DNA of 64,000 nt from Apophysomyces variabilis (taxonomy: Eukaryota > Mucoromycota > Mucoromycetes > Mucorales > Mucoraceae), in NCBI GenBank assembly GCA_002749535.1, contig MZZL01000408.1:1763050-1827049 (forward strand), in the 5' to 3' direction. Below, one piece after another: positions 20,352 to 32,095 of the stretch (position 1 is the first letter of the stretch; every line of letters starts with the position of its first letter). The position numbers and the translations under genes are program-made. A model generated the notes under the pieces. That model searched no databases, had not been told where the DNA came from, and worked only from the letters and a program-made list of their open reading frames with translations.

Positions 20352-22676
20352 CAGAGAAGTAAAGAAAGAAAGTCGCAGCACCGCAAACCCATCCGCGAAC
20401 CAAAAGCAGTCCACGTTTAAGAATTCAGTTACCGTCCGATCGTGTATGCTCCGCTCTAACTGAAAATTGACAACTCGGAAAAAAGCGCCACCCCCCTTTC
20501 TCTTACAGGTATACTACATGGATTATCAAGCAAAAAGAATGAACGTGCAACTGTCAAGAGATGTAAAAGGGGGTGAGAGGCTGTCTAAAAAAAATGAAGT
20601 ATTGTAACTTCTACAGTCTAGAAAGAAAGAGAATGTTCGTTTGCAGCGTTTTCAATTAACTCGGAGGAAGTATATGGTTTATAGAATTACTTTTTCTTTA
20701 ATTTACAAGCGAACTTTCAATTTCAGCGCACATCGGCTGGCACCCGCGTGCGTGTCCTATCCGGTGCAGCACGGAGTTGTGTATAACAAATGAGCGGCAA
20801 TGCTAGCCAAAGAGCTGAACGATAACAAATTATTTCCTATCAATAAGCTGCTTGCTTCAACTATACAATATTTGTCACTTACAGGCATCATAAACCCGCC
20901 TATGATATTGTTGGCATCTTGACTGGGGAATTATGATGGGCTCACTTTAAGATCTGGCAAAGAAATGCTGGGTGGTCAAAAAAAGATAATGACCTCCCGC
21001 CTTGGCATCATTTCTATTCTAAATGAGTCACTGATGACTGCATTGAGAGAATTTTGATACTTATCGGTTTAATTATGGATATTGCAGTAGGGAAGAGTGG
21101 AGACAATCAATGAGTCCCTTATGCCATTGATATCATGTACACTCAGCAAGGAAAGGAATACGCATAAACGCGATTCCATCAATGAAAAAACAAATACATG
21201 AAAAATCAGAAAGCCAACAGTAGTCGCGTGCTGTAAACCAACCGCATCGTCAGTACGGAAGGGTGAAATAAAATTATCAATCTAACACTTACAGACATCA
21301 TACCCCATCCAGGATGAACTCACTCCTTTCGGAGACGCTGATGCTCAACGGGATGAGCCGTTGAGGGAAACACGGAAAACCAAAAAAGGAAGTCCAAAGA
21401 AGTAAGAGGACTTCCTCCGAACATTACCGGCAGCACAAATATGTGGTACAAAGTTAATCTATGTTCAAAAGTAGATGGGATTACTTGACCTGAGGAGAAG
21501 ACGAGTAATTGAGAAGAAAAAATCCGCATGCTCCTTATAAGCAACAACATGACCATGACTTCTTTTTTTCAACGACGATATAGATGGGAGAACAGTAATA
21601 GTAACTACAGTGGACATTATTGTTTCATGGCTGAATTCGCATTACCGCCACGGATTTACGGAACTCATACATGTCTTGTGCTTCAACAGCCCTTACTTAA
21701 CCTGTAAATAAATCCAAAAAGTAATAGCTTCTATTTGGCAGTGTAATTTACTATGAATGCGAAAAAGGGTAAACTACCTCAACAGAAGCTATTGGTAGAT
21801 AATCAAATTGAACACTCAGAGACGGGAAGGCAAAAACATCATTCTACGTGTGGATGTTGGTACTGAATGCTTTCCAGCTTCAGCAACGGAAATGAGCAAT
21901 TACCTTAAAGGTTGCGGTGTGGTTATAGAAGTAATTTTATTTAATTCTGCAGACAACGAAAGGCGAAGACAATATTATTAGGTGTAGATCTATAAAACTT
22001 TACCATGGCCGCATAATGGCAAGGTATGTCTATGGTCACTAATGTCATGTTCATGCATATAAAGGTGGAAGAAGGGGAACCTTCCAGACGCATTTAAAGT
22101 ACATACAAAACAGAAGAGAGTATATCAGATGAGTAGAAACATCCTTAGGTTCCATATGAGAATGAACATTATCATTCTTTTTGGCACTTTCGCCTTAAGA
22201 AAAAGTAATCTAAACGACAGGCACTTAGTAAAATGCACGTCTCTGGTTTTGGGACATCATTCGCTGGATTCACCGGAAACAGTCGGGTGATGAGGCGAGG
22301 ATGAGTTGTTCCATCCACTATGAATAATATCAGGTATTGTAATAATATAATCTTTGCTATGGTGGGCAAAAGATTGCTAGAGCAAAGAAAAACTAAATGG
22401 TATTGTAACACATCAAGTACACCAGAAGTACACCCTTCTTTCGTTTACTCGTTATTGAAAGGTGCTTGTGACATTTTGGTTCGAAGCAATATGACCATAA
22501 GATAGACATTACTTAGAGGAAACCTAGAGATAATATATATACTTTGTCAGACAAAAGGAGACTCCCATTAAGTCGTAGGCTATGATCTACAAGTTACGGA
22601 AACAAGGGTGCAATTTTTGATAGGGACAACAGCAGAATTGCGAATACTGTGAGGTTCAAGAAAAGCAATAGTGATA
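20352..22676. other. Long spacer, no gene recognised
   Basis: About 2.3 kb of AT-rich sequence. Short minus-strand segments look mildly coding (about 21640-21700 encoding EAQDMYEFRKSVAVMRIQP, and about 21780-21845 encoding FAFPSLSVQFDYLPIASVE, each next to plausible splice sites), but I could not assemble a gene. Frames at 21320-21556 and 22172-22411 are not recognisable. Confidence 0.35.
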
Positions 22677-22727
22677 CACTGCGGTCAAAAAAAGATTCTA
22701 CCATCGGTAGAAACTTGGTGGAATCTG

Positions 22728-22850
22728 AGATTCCACCACCTTTCCACCACCTTTCCACCGCTTTTCCACCATGCGGTGGAATCTCTTCAAAGGTTTGTGG
22801 AATGTACCTTCCACCACCTTTTCCACCACCTTTCTACCACCCCCCCCAAG
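22728..22850. repeat. Subterminal TCCACC-rich repeat array
   Basis: At least eight copies of a TTCCACC/TTTCCACCACC word in tandem or near-tandem, interrupted by one inverted GGTGGAA. Related inverted words recur at 23905-23975 on the other side of the gap. Confidence 0.75.
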
Positions 22851-23057
22851 TTCAACAATTGGATGAACTGCTATATGACAGAGACCATTACGTTGATGTT
22901 ATTGGATCAAGTAGTATGCATTAGAGGCTAACGTTTTAGTTTCATTCGACCATATTCCTTTATTCAAGCACTTTTTATTGGATTAACTTGCCTACAACGA
23001 TACATTCTATTGGAGCTACTGATTTTTATCTAGTCTATCCGATTGGATGTTCTTTTC

Positions 23058-23614
23058 NNNNNNNNNNNNNNNNNNNNNNNNNNNNNNNNNNNNNNNNNNN
23101 NNNNNNNNNNNNNNNNNNNNNNNNNNNNNNNNNNNNNNNNNNNNNNNNNNNNNNNNNNNNNNNNNNNNNNNNNNNNNNNNNNNNNNNNNNNNNNNNNNNN
23201 NNNNNNNNNNNNNNNNNNNNNNNNNNNNNNNNNNNNNNNNNNNNNNNNNNNNNNNNNNNNNNNNNNNNNNNNNNNNNNNNNNNNNNNNNNNNNNNNNNNN
23301 NNNNNNNNNNNNNNNNNNNNNNNNNNNNNNNNNNNNNNNNNNNNNNNNNNNNNNNNNNNNNNNNNNNNNNNNNNNNNNNNNNNNNNNNNNNNNNNNNNNN
23401 NNNNNNNNNNNNNNNNNNNNNNNNNNNNNNNNNNNNNNNNNNNNNNNNNNNNNNNNNNNNNNNNNNNNNNNNNNNNNNNNNNNNNNNNNNNNNNNNNNNN
23501 NNNNNNNNNNNNNNNNNNNNNNNNNNNNNNNNNNNNNNNNNNNNNNNNNNNNNNNNNNNNNNNNNNNNNNNNNNNNNNNNNNNNNNNNNNNNNNNNNNNN
23601 NNNNNNNNNNNNNN
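23058..23614. other. Assembly gap (557 N)
   Basis: Unsequenced. It lies inside the CACTA-like element, between its subterminal repeats, which may be why assembly failed. Confidence 0.99.
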
Positions 23615-24110
23615 TAGCAACGTTTTCAAAGTGAGTTTTCTGATGAAGAAGTGGTAAAACACTATGAAACAAAAAATGGTATAGAGGAAAAAGTTTGCAA
23701 AAGAAAAGGATGAATAAAAGGAAAACGCGGATAACTCTGTAAAAAAAAAGAAACCATGTTAGAAGCGCGTGACATAAATAATTATGCAGTTCCTGGGAAA
23801 TGTGAATGCACTAGTTTTGCTGTGGTAACTTAATTTTGTATGCATGTCTGCTACAGTAACAGCGTTTGGGGGGAGAGAAAAATGTGGTAATATAAGAAAT
23901 TCTACCACCTGGGTGGAAAGTGGGTGGAACCAGAGATTCTACCATGTGGTGTAAAGGTGGTAAAATCACCCTTCAACCGCAGTGATATTTATGTATATTT
24001 AAAGAGTACTTTCATTCCTTTTTACAAGCAATAGTAAAATGTCTCGCACATAGTAATAAACTTTGCGTGGAGCAGATCGTTTTGACGGTATCTTTGGCAC
24101 TGTTACATTT

Positions 24111-24953
24111 CTATAACATGGAGAGCACGCCAATTGCAGATACAGCAATAGTGGCAATCATGGGGAATTTGTCAAGAGAGATACTGATGGCTCCGTTGGT
24201 AGGATTGTTTCCTTGATTGCCATGGTCGTGACCATGACCATCACCTGTTGTGGACGGCTCGGCATTGGTTACGACGATCTGAGGTGATGGCTTGCTTGCG
24301 GTAGCGTTGTAACCTGGAGTGTTTGGAATACCAGTCCATGCAGCAGTGCCGTTAACGCTAATTAAAGTACCGCAGCATTAGTACTTCTGATTTTTCCGGT
24401 ACATGGTACACTCTTACCAAGTTTGAACCGTAGGGAAATATAATGTAACATTAGGCTGGTTGGTAAGATCAATCTGAGGCAAAGTAATCTGCACAGGGAA
24501 GTCTTGGTATTGGTCGCTTGGAAGATTGCCTCCAGACCAAGTGAAGTTGCTCACGGTCTGGTTGATACTCTTTCCATCAACCTGTATAGGTCTATCTAAC
24601 GATCGATAACCGACAGCCAAGGTCTAGCATCTTGACTTTTTAGTATAGTAGTCTATTAGAAAAATCAACAATGCTTACCCAGTTCTGCAATTGTGCAGGA
24701 GTTATCGACAGCACCGTGTCAGGGACGCTCACGCTAACACTGATGGTTGGGGAACCGCTACAGCCATGCGGTACGTGGAAAGACGCGTTCAGGCTTTGGC
24801 CAGGCTAGTTACAAAGGCAGACAAATGTAAGTTGAGGACTAAGTCATGCATTTCTCGGCTTACCTTGCCAGTAGCAGGTACTATACCAACATGCGCCTGG
24901 GTGGTTGCAGCCAAAAAAGCAATAGCACAAGCAAGAATAGCGGAACGAGCCAT
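24111..24953 (-). CDS. Secreted YcnI/DUF1775-domain protein
   Basis: Four exons (24953-24864, 24804-24679, 24623-24418, 24357-24111) join in phase to 222 residues. The N-terminus MARSAILACAIAFLAATTQA is a signal peptide, and cleavage would expose His21 (AHVGIVP), the position used for copper binding in bacterial YcnI. The core has HGCSGSPTISVSVSVPDTVL and ITPAQLQNW, as in DUF1775. The C-terminus has a Ser/His linker with GHGHDHG and a final hydrophobic segment (MIATIAVSAIGVLSML), suggesting GPI- or membrane anchoring. A role at the cell surface, perhaps in metal handling, is inferred from the family only. Confidence 0.85.
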
Positions 24954-26265
24954 ACGGGAAACTATACGATGCGCATAGCAAGGAACAATGCTATCCTTTT
25001 ATAAGCTTGTGGGCCGCTTCATGATACGGACAGCAAAATTTGCGCATTTAGTGATCGAACCAATAGCAGGCACCGACCTTACTAAGGTTGGGTAAAAGAA
25101 ATCCGGGAAACTGCAAAACCTGCAAAAATGGAAGTTTTTTTGTAATACAGAAGAAAAATTTGCAGTGGGATGAAAAACATCTTGAGTTCACCGGAGTTAC
25201 CAACTTCTTGGAAACTAACTCGCCAATCATAAGCCGCTATATAGCAAAATTGGCTCAATGATGGAAACAAGCTCGCTTGACCAGTTGAGCGACCACACAC
25301 GCAACGAATCAGCTATGGTTGGCTATTTTGCCCTGTCGTTGTGATCGGTAAATTTCAAGAATTGTAGTTCCTTCTTAAACCACGAATTTTAACCGTGTCG
25401 GTGATAAGCAAGCAGCGATCAAGTTACCCATATCAAGATCGATCGAATACCAAGTGGTGTAAAAGCTCCTCTTTTACCCGGTGTTCTCAAGGCTGTTCTT
25501 TCTAATAGAAAGCTTGCATTGCCTGTCAAGGCGTTTATAAGTGTCTGACATTGATCTGAAGAAAGGCAACGTGTGAGCGCCGTACTGAGAATGAATGACA
25601 CGTTTGTGTTGCATACGGCGCCAATATCCCGATCTGCAGTGGTTCTTTTAGTGAAGCGGAAGGAGATATCGTAGCCATCTTACGTTTTATTCTTTCTGCT
25701 TACCCATGGATTGTCGAACCCAATTATGGTGGTCACATCAATAATCTATAGAGACAGCAGTGAGCTACCATATTGGATGCAGAAATCCGACAGTAAGCAT
25801 ATTAAATTGATTAGTTGTCTACGAGATAACCAGCACCGATTTCTATAATCACATTGATGATGCCTACTTCCCTCGTCGATCTGTGACACCCATCTGAGAT
25901 AACTGGATTATAAAACGATCGGAGACAAAGAAAGTTAAAATCTGTACCGTTCCGGGCGTGATCTATGCTATTCTGCGTAATAGCTTCAACACTCGATATA
26001 GACAATAACCGGATAGATAATGCAATTTCTTAATGCGTAATAGATATGAGAGGTAACTTTCAAATACAGGAAAAAAGTCACCTATAAAAGTGTTCTTAGC
26101 TATATATTATGAAGTACGGCAATTATATATTCATTATTGTAGATAGATAGTCCAAGCTCGCCTGTTCATAATCGAGATGGGCGCAGTTATAAACCGAGCT
26201 TTAATATCTATAGCAATTGTTGTGCACTTGCTATTAGTATCCTAAAGTGCAGCTATGGCAAGAGA
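24954..26265. other. Spacer with unassigned frames
   Basis: Upstream of the YcnI-like gene and downstream of the F-box gene. Minus frames at 25419-25601 and 25811-26005 (with INVIIEIGAGYLVDN) look weakly coding but could not be joined or named. Confidence 0.35.
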
Positions 26266-28050
26266 TCATGCATGACAGCAATCGCTTCCATTCAGGTACA
26301 TTTCATCTACGAAATGGCATTGCACAAAGACGATAGGTTTTCCAAACGCAGTGGAAACCGTTTTCTGCTGGATATTAACCTTGTCGGACTTTGTCGAGAG
26401 AGAATATTTGTCATCATCCTCTCGAGAATCAGCTACGTCTTGGACTTGGGAGATCTCTAATCGCTGGAATGGTGGGCTCTTCTTTGAAAGACGGTTCCAG
26501 TCATACCAACAAACGTTTTGAGTTGCTTCTGACCTTGAACGCCAACATAGTTTAGTGGTCTTCTCCGCTACATCACTTTGCAATACTCTGAAAACGCAAT
26601 CATTCTGGTAGTTGATGGCGAACACTTTTAGTCCAGGGTGTGGGTAATATATAAAACAAGATCGATTGCAGGTATCTGAGTATGTGATTTCCAATCTAGT
26701 GAGGGAAGGATGATAGTGAGCTAAATATGGGTAAATTTGATCGTCCATATCATCCACAATAAGTACAAGCTCCTTTAAGTGACGACTTAACATGAAACGA
26801 TCGTTTTCAACAAGACAGATTCTTCTGGCCCGTATGAATAAATATCGAAGCGCTTTCACTGAAGACAAAATGGAATTAATCCCCAACTCCAAGGAGCAAT
26901 CAACAGTCAGGTCTGTCAAAGAGGTATAAAGGTCCAAATTTGACAGGAACGACTGCGTGTACAGACTGTCAATATCGCTCAGAGCGATGTTCGAAAGGGT
27001 TTTCTTGAAGTGATAGAGACATTTTGCAACGAAATCTTCTTTGCACTTATTAAACGTGATATGGGAAATTGGGGCGCCAGTTGATGCAAGCATATCCAGA
27101 AGATGGTAATAAAGCTTTGAATTGTCGTAGATAACCAGCTGCTTCAAATTGCTGCATGATTTCATCAACGGTGTAAAAGTGAGCTTGCTATATATCAAAT
27201 CACTTGTTTCACCAAGGTGTAATTCCTCGAGGTTTGTGTATTTCAAGGAGATATACAGGATGCATTGACCGGGATTTTCTGACGCCCAGGTTAAACTCCG
27301 TAATGTATGGCATGGTGTGATGTGTAAAGGTATTTCTCCTTCCACCCACAGGCGGTAAATGCTTAAAGACTCAAGCTTCGGAAGGCTGTTTTGCAGGTTT
27401 TCCAAGTCGTCGAACGATATCACTTCCAGCTCATGATCGTTAGCGTCGCCTCCCCCTTTAGCATCTATACATAGACTTCTTAAGGATACAAACTCACGGA
27501 TTAAATCAATCCAAGTAGAAATGCCCCGCGTCGTAAGGGTTAGATGGGTTAGCCGCTGTTTAGAAAATCCCGTATGGAAATGCTGAGGGGTATTCAGAGA
27601 GATATTAAGGTATATCGTTGTGAGATACTTCCATGCGTGTAAATATGGAGATATATTGCTTGTTTCGCAAACCGTGCCGCAGAGCTCGACAAGATAAGGA
27701 CAAAGCTTAGTCAGAGATTGAAGTTGACTATTCGGTAACGTATCCCATACGCGCAGTCTGCGGATCAAATGACCAAGCTGTTTCTGAGTGGCTGTGATAG
27801 TAAGTGTCCTGATCAATGAGTCGAGTTGTTGGGGCGAGTGAGTATCTGCTGAGCTATAAAGTACAGGTGTCAAAGCAACGTTCCAGGAGCGACAGACATG
27901 GACTAAGATGTTTAACGTTCTTCGTGGCAAACGATTGGCAATGTTTTCAAGAAGTTCGGATGGTAATTGTTCCAATGGGGCACAAATGGTTAGATCCTTG
28001 AATGGAGCAACTAGAGACGCATTCCACTTCTTCATACTGGAGGGTGCCAC
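26266..28050 (-). CDS. F-box protein with leucine-rich-repeat-like region, 594 aa
   Basis: Intronless frame. An F-box lies at about residues 24-70 (LEQLPSELLENIANRLPRRT, then LVHVCRSWNVALTPVLYSS). It is followed by irregular leucine-rich repeats, for example LTHLTLTTRGI, LRSLCIDAKGG, LEELHLGETSD, LKQLVIYDNSK and LTDLTVDCSLE. Such proteins usually act as substrate receptors of SCF (Skp1-cullin-F-box) ubiquitin ligases. The substrate is unknown, and large families of this type are common in Mucoromycota. The first ATG (28050) was taken; the one at 28035 is an alternative. Confidence 0.82.
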   Translation of the reverse strand: MAPSSMKKWNASLVAPFKDLTICAPLEQLPSELLENIANRLPRRTLNILVHVCRSWNVALTPVLYSSADTHSPQQLDSLIRTLTITATQKQLGHLIRRLRVWDTLPNSQLQSLTKLCPYLVELCGTVCETSNISPYLHAWKYLTTIYLNISLNTPQHFHTGFSKQRLTHLTLTTRGISTWIDLIREFVSLRSLCIDAKGGGDANDHELEVISFDDLENLQNSLPKLESLSIYRLWVEGEIPLHITPCHTLRSLTWASENPGQCILYISLKYTNLEELHLGETSDLIYSKLTFTPLMKSCSNLKQLVIYDNSKLYYHLLDMLASTGAPISHITFNKCKEDFVAKCLYHFKKTLSNIALSDIDSLYTQSFLSNLDLYTSLTDLTVDCSLELGINSILSSVKALRYLFIRARRICLVENDRFMLSRHLKELVLIVDDMDDQIYPYLAHYHPSLTRLEITYSDTCNRSCFIYYPHPGLKVFAINYQNDCVFRVLQSDVAEKTTKLCWRSRSEATQNVCWYDWNRLSKKSPPFQRLEISQVQDVADSREDDDKYSLSTKSDKVNIQQKTVSTAFGKPIVFVQCHFVDEMYLNGSDCCHA

Positions 28051-28429
28051 TTGCTATCACTGTCGCTTTCAGCTCAGGTTAATAAAACGTGCCAATTTAT
28101 GAAAGGATAAGCGTCCGCCAATCATATTAGGCTCTTTAAGTTAACGTACAAAATTTATGGAATCCCTGCGACGCGGGTCTTGACCTCAAGAAAGCAAAAT
28201 ATCTCAAGCCAAAAAGATGATACCTATGTATGCATATAGAATGAAACGCTTGAAGAGCAAAAGCGTATACCAGGCAAAAAGACTATAAACAAAAAGGAAT
28301 ACAATATCACGCATATCCTGTTTCAGAACAGAGAAGTTGGAGTTTTTGATGGAAAAACAAGCCGTATGTGTCCATGGTACATTCCTTGTTGAAATTGACC
28401 CTATGCGATTGTAAATCATAAACATGTCG
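28051..28429. other. Spacer upstream of the F-box gene
   Basis: A 73-codon minus frame (28204-28425) has hydrophobic content but no recognisable motif. It is probably the promoter region of the F-box gene. Confidence 0.35.
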
Positions 28430-28854
28430 CTATAAAAGGTTTGCTACAGCAGCTATAACCTGCGGAAAAAGAGAAGGGGGAGAGCGCTTCGACCTTTGGA
28501 AAAACGTCCGCTTTGTCAGAAATGATGATACCAAGGAAGATAATTGGGATGGATAGCATGACAGTTCCGCCTGCTCAACTATAACAAGATTGCGTGTTAT
28601 CCGGTCTGTTAAATTTTTTCTTATCTCTCACTTCATTTTCGTCTTTTTATTTATTGCCTAGTTTCACTTACTCTCACAAAATTATTCAATATCCATAGCA
28701 TGGCACCAAATATTGTAGCTTTACGTGAAGGCGAGTCCCAGCCAACTGATGGTCGCCGTAGAGAGTAACGCACGTACATGACAAATAAGGAATTAAATCC
28801 TACAACCATAGCCATCGCATAATACCATAACGATATAAGCCGGTCGAAGGACAT
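28430..28854 (-). CDS. Possible small two-helix membrane protein, 70 aa
   Basis: An exon of 61 codons (28854-28672) encodes YYAMAMVVGFNSLFVMYVRY (membrane-helix-like), a basic loop and FGAMLWILNNFVR, ending exactly at AGA|GTAAGTG. A pyrimidine-rich acceptor at 28460 (CTTTTTCCGCAG) would add ten codons (VIAAVANLL and stop) in phase. I recognise no family. The prediction rests on splice signals and hydrophobicity only. Confidence 0.3.
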
Positions 28855-31600
28855 AATTTACTACTAAATTCCTAGCATAAGTCTTCTGACCTACATGCAT
28901 TAGGAGAGAATCTTTTTTCGCTCTAAAGAATTAGTGTACATCTTGTCAGATATCGCAAGTATTTTCGATTGAATAACAATGCGTAACATGTGCTGATTTT
29001 GTACTGCTCATGTATCACGAGACTGTCTAGAAATTCAAAGAGTTATGCAGATGAACAGCCAACACTGGTACGTTTTTTCTTAGGAAGAAACAAAAAGAAA
29101 TTGTCGAGCAAGTTGACCCCATCGTTTTCCGCAAGCAATGGTAACAACGAACAGTATTTGAAACTTATATATCCGGAACTTACGTACATAAGCCGAAGTC
29201 ATGGGACTCATGTAACCATCTTGTCATGTTTGTTTCAAACATGATTGAACTAAGCGCTCACGGCTCTGCACCTAGAACCCATATTTTTAGTTAAATGCGG
29301 GCGGTTAGCTTCTGCAGAATTTCATGAGAACTCATCTTTCAGGAGAATGGTAGTGAGCATAGTAAACTACTGTTTGGTTGTAAACATTGTAACCATCGGC
29401 TTTCCATTGACTTTGGGCATGATAAGAATAAAGCCATCAATAACGATACTTATCTAAACCAGAATCACGTAGCAAATGAATCGGTAAGGTTGCTTTAAGC
29501 ATTTCGGTCTCTTTTGTTTATCTTTCAAAGTAGAGAGAAAATAATGTTCTCCGTGAAGGAGAGCCATGTGTTACACGCGATAAGCATGTGAACGCGACCG
29601 TGGTCAACCATGCTAGGTATGAATTTAATGATTTGAATCAGGAATAAGACGCATGCTATTGGTGTATAGGTGTCAATATGTACAAATACCCGGAAGGTAT
29701 GAAAAGGACGGAGGTTTAGGGAGAGGGGAGAAAACGATTGACTGCGCTGTAGTAAGGAGAGCAGGGAAGGAAGAAGGAAACAGGCCACAAAGACAACAGT
29801 AGGGTTTGGTTTGAAGCCGTAGTTCGTTAACTTATCGGAAGTATTTGCACCAATACTCGTGGCAGAATCGGAACACATCCACTCCACAATCGTTACAAAA
29901 ATCAAAGTAAGACTGATATCTGATAAAAGAAGTGCCGTATGACGCAGCCTTTGTTCTTTCGTCGTTGAATTCCATTGATAATAAGAACAATTGCGATAAC
30001 CGGAATAAGGAAGATATGTGTATATATATATAGAGAAAGAAAGATAGAGAGAGAAAGAAAAAGGCGACAAGAAGAAGAAAACCAACCAGGCAGAAAAGCG
30101 TTGTCTTATAGGGTAGATCCGGCTGGACGCGACATCTCCTTCTCAAGACCCGATTCCTTTACGTGTGATGCTCTCAGATTCTAAATTGTACATAACATTA
30201 AGGAGGACGGGAGATGCGACAAGCAAACCACGGGTTCTTCAGAAAGCTCCAAGCACCATTGAAAAACCTTGGTTGCAATAAGGTTGAGGCTGTGCTGTTC
30301 CTCACATACTATTCCTTTCCCTTGTATAAGTGCTGTTTGTGCACGCATGCACCTGCCTAAATGTGTACTCCACAGTTTATGAATATATATAGCATGTATG
30401 GACTCCGTACACAAGATGCAAGTATGTGTATCCGGTTTGGTGTCTGTCTATATATGCTGCGGGCATGTAGCAGGTACGCGCTTTCGTTTTGTCTACCCTC
30501 CTAATAACTGTAAAGCGACTTTATATCAAGAATATACTACTAGTCATCCAAGGGGTACAGCATAATAGAGATAAATTAATTTTCTCCAATCAATTGACAA
30601 AAAAGGATTTTAGCTCGAATTGTATTAACAAGGATTAAAGCCGTACTATTTTTTGCAGATTTGCTTAGCCTAAATAAAATGATAAACTTGACGCTAACAC
30701 ATGATATTGGTCGTCTTGGTGTGCAAGTTTGAATCGACATGTCGCACGAACCCGCCTAGAAATCTTAACGAAGGTCATACCCTACTTTCTCGCCAGCACA
30801 TGCAAAACGCGCGAACAATCCCGAATTGCTGACCATAAAGAACAAGAGCATTTTTACAATATTCAATAGCACTTACGAAGCAGCCGGCGTACAAGTCCTA
30901 TCCCTTCACCTGCAGACCCTTCGTTGATATCGGGCTGTATTTTTGCAGATCGCCATAGTGGAGCTTTGGGGTATTTGGATTTTTCTTCTTTTCGTGAGAA
31001 ACTACATTGCTGAGACCTGCGTGCTTTAACCGTGGTTTAAGTTTGACTAGCTCTTGTTTGGCATCGCGAAGGACAGGTTACTACTGCAAGTCCGTCGCTA
31101 GTCGAGGACTGGCTGAAACCGTCACCTCCCATCAACGAAAACTTCATTGTCATCATAAAGGATCGCTTGTCAATATAGCCTGGTCTTCCATAACTGTTCC
31201 CTGATGCCTTATTAATAGGCTGAACCAGCGTGGAATCTGCTGAAACTGTGACATGTATTGCTCAATACTCCCCTTCTTGGCTGATGCATAACCTTCACGG
31301 CGAAAAACATGGTTCTGATTCGTATAATATCCTATAGGCACTATCATTTTAGAACCATTTGTCAAATCGAGCGCTATATAATACCGGTAGCTCAGGGAGT
31401 CGCTTTGTTCATTTTATCTAAGCCAAACGCATGGAGCAAAGAGCTATCTCTGTGTTCATTCAGGCTGTATTTCTTGGCGTTGGAAATAGTGCGGTTACTA
31501 GGCGTGTGAATCTAATTCATGGACTTAGATATGCCAAACTCGACGAGACAATACTATTTCCATTTTGATACAAACGCCGAGATTTTATTTAAAGTAAATA
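28855..31600. other. Long spacer, no gene recognised
   Basis: AT-rich. A 186-codon minus frame (29525-30085) is low-complexity Phe/Leu/Ser and overlaps a TA/GA-rich simple repeat at about 30015-30065; I do not consider it a gene. Nothing else was recognised. Confidence 0.4.
30015..30065. repeat. Simple-sequence (TA)n / (GA)n tract
   Basis: TATATATATA followed by GAGAAAGAAAGATAGAGAGAGAAAGAAA, a composite microsatellite. Confidence 0.8.
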
Positions 31601-32095
31601 TTACAGTATATTCTTCATAAGGTCATCGACAAAAGCGCTAACACGTTCGACATGTGCGTGAAAGATGTCAAAAATTGTACAACTGAAAAGAGCAACAATT
31701 GATTTATCAGGAAGCGACCTTTTAATTTTTAATAATGTGGCACTCGATAACAACAATATTCTTGACGAAATCAGTTCGCTATTCAGCTTCATAGAGAGGA
31801 AACCTGTGTCTCGTAAGATTGTCTTCCCAATATCTCGGTCTATTTGGTAAATGGAATGATTAACGGGTTCTCTCAAGCAAGACTTATACCACTGTTGCTA
31901 ATTACCTGTACGATGTGTGGCGGTATTGATTGCTGAAAACCATCGAAAAAGTGAGCAAAAAAATTGTGCAAGCTGAGAGTAACTTGTGAACGGTGATACT
32001 CATGCCGAGTTCGATAAGCAGCAATAGCGACGTTGAAATACCTAGAATAGTCATCGCCCCTCGACCATCGAAGAAACGAACCATTAATGAGATCT
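31601..32095 (-). other. Coding-like but unresolved stretch
   Basis: One minus frame around 32090-31910 encodes GDDYSRYFNVAIAAYRTRHE and then HNFFAHFFDGFQQSIPPHIV up to a clear donor (CAG|GTAATT). A second frame (31876-31601) encodes QIDRDIGKTILRDTGFLSMK and ends in MKNIL and stop. They look like exons of one protein, but the phases do not join cleanly and I do not recognise the family. It may be a gene fragment or a pseudogene. Confidence 0.35.

Larger units (their letters stand above)
22677..23984. mobile_element. CACTA-like (EnSpm) non-autonomous DNA transposon, containing the gap
   Basis: The left end CACTGCGGT (22677-22685) and right end ACCGCAGTG (23976-23984) are perfect 9-base inverted repeats. 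They are flanked by ATA at 22674-22676 and 23985-23987, a 3-bp duplication. CACT(A/G) termini, a 3-bp duplication and dense subterminal repeats (TTCCACCACC left, GGTGGAA/GGTGGTA right) are the combination typical of CACTA elements. The interior is mostly unsequenced; the roughly 750 visible bases encode no transposase. Confidence 0.7.

Noticed and set aside
23016..23672. Open frames of about 195-218 codons on both strands
   Set aside because: They consist of N bases read through the assembly gap; there is no coding information.
25811..26005. Prefoldin-like subunit, because of the IEIGAGYLVDN ending
   Set aside because: Only a few residues resemble prefoldin; no flanking exon with the coiled-coil halves was found.
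29525..30085. 186-codon minus-strand frame as a membrane protein gene
   Set aside because: Phe/Ser/Leu-rich low-complexity translation overlapping a microsatellite, with no splice signals, motifs or sensible start.
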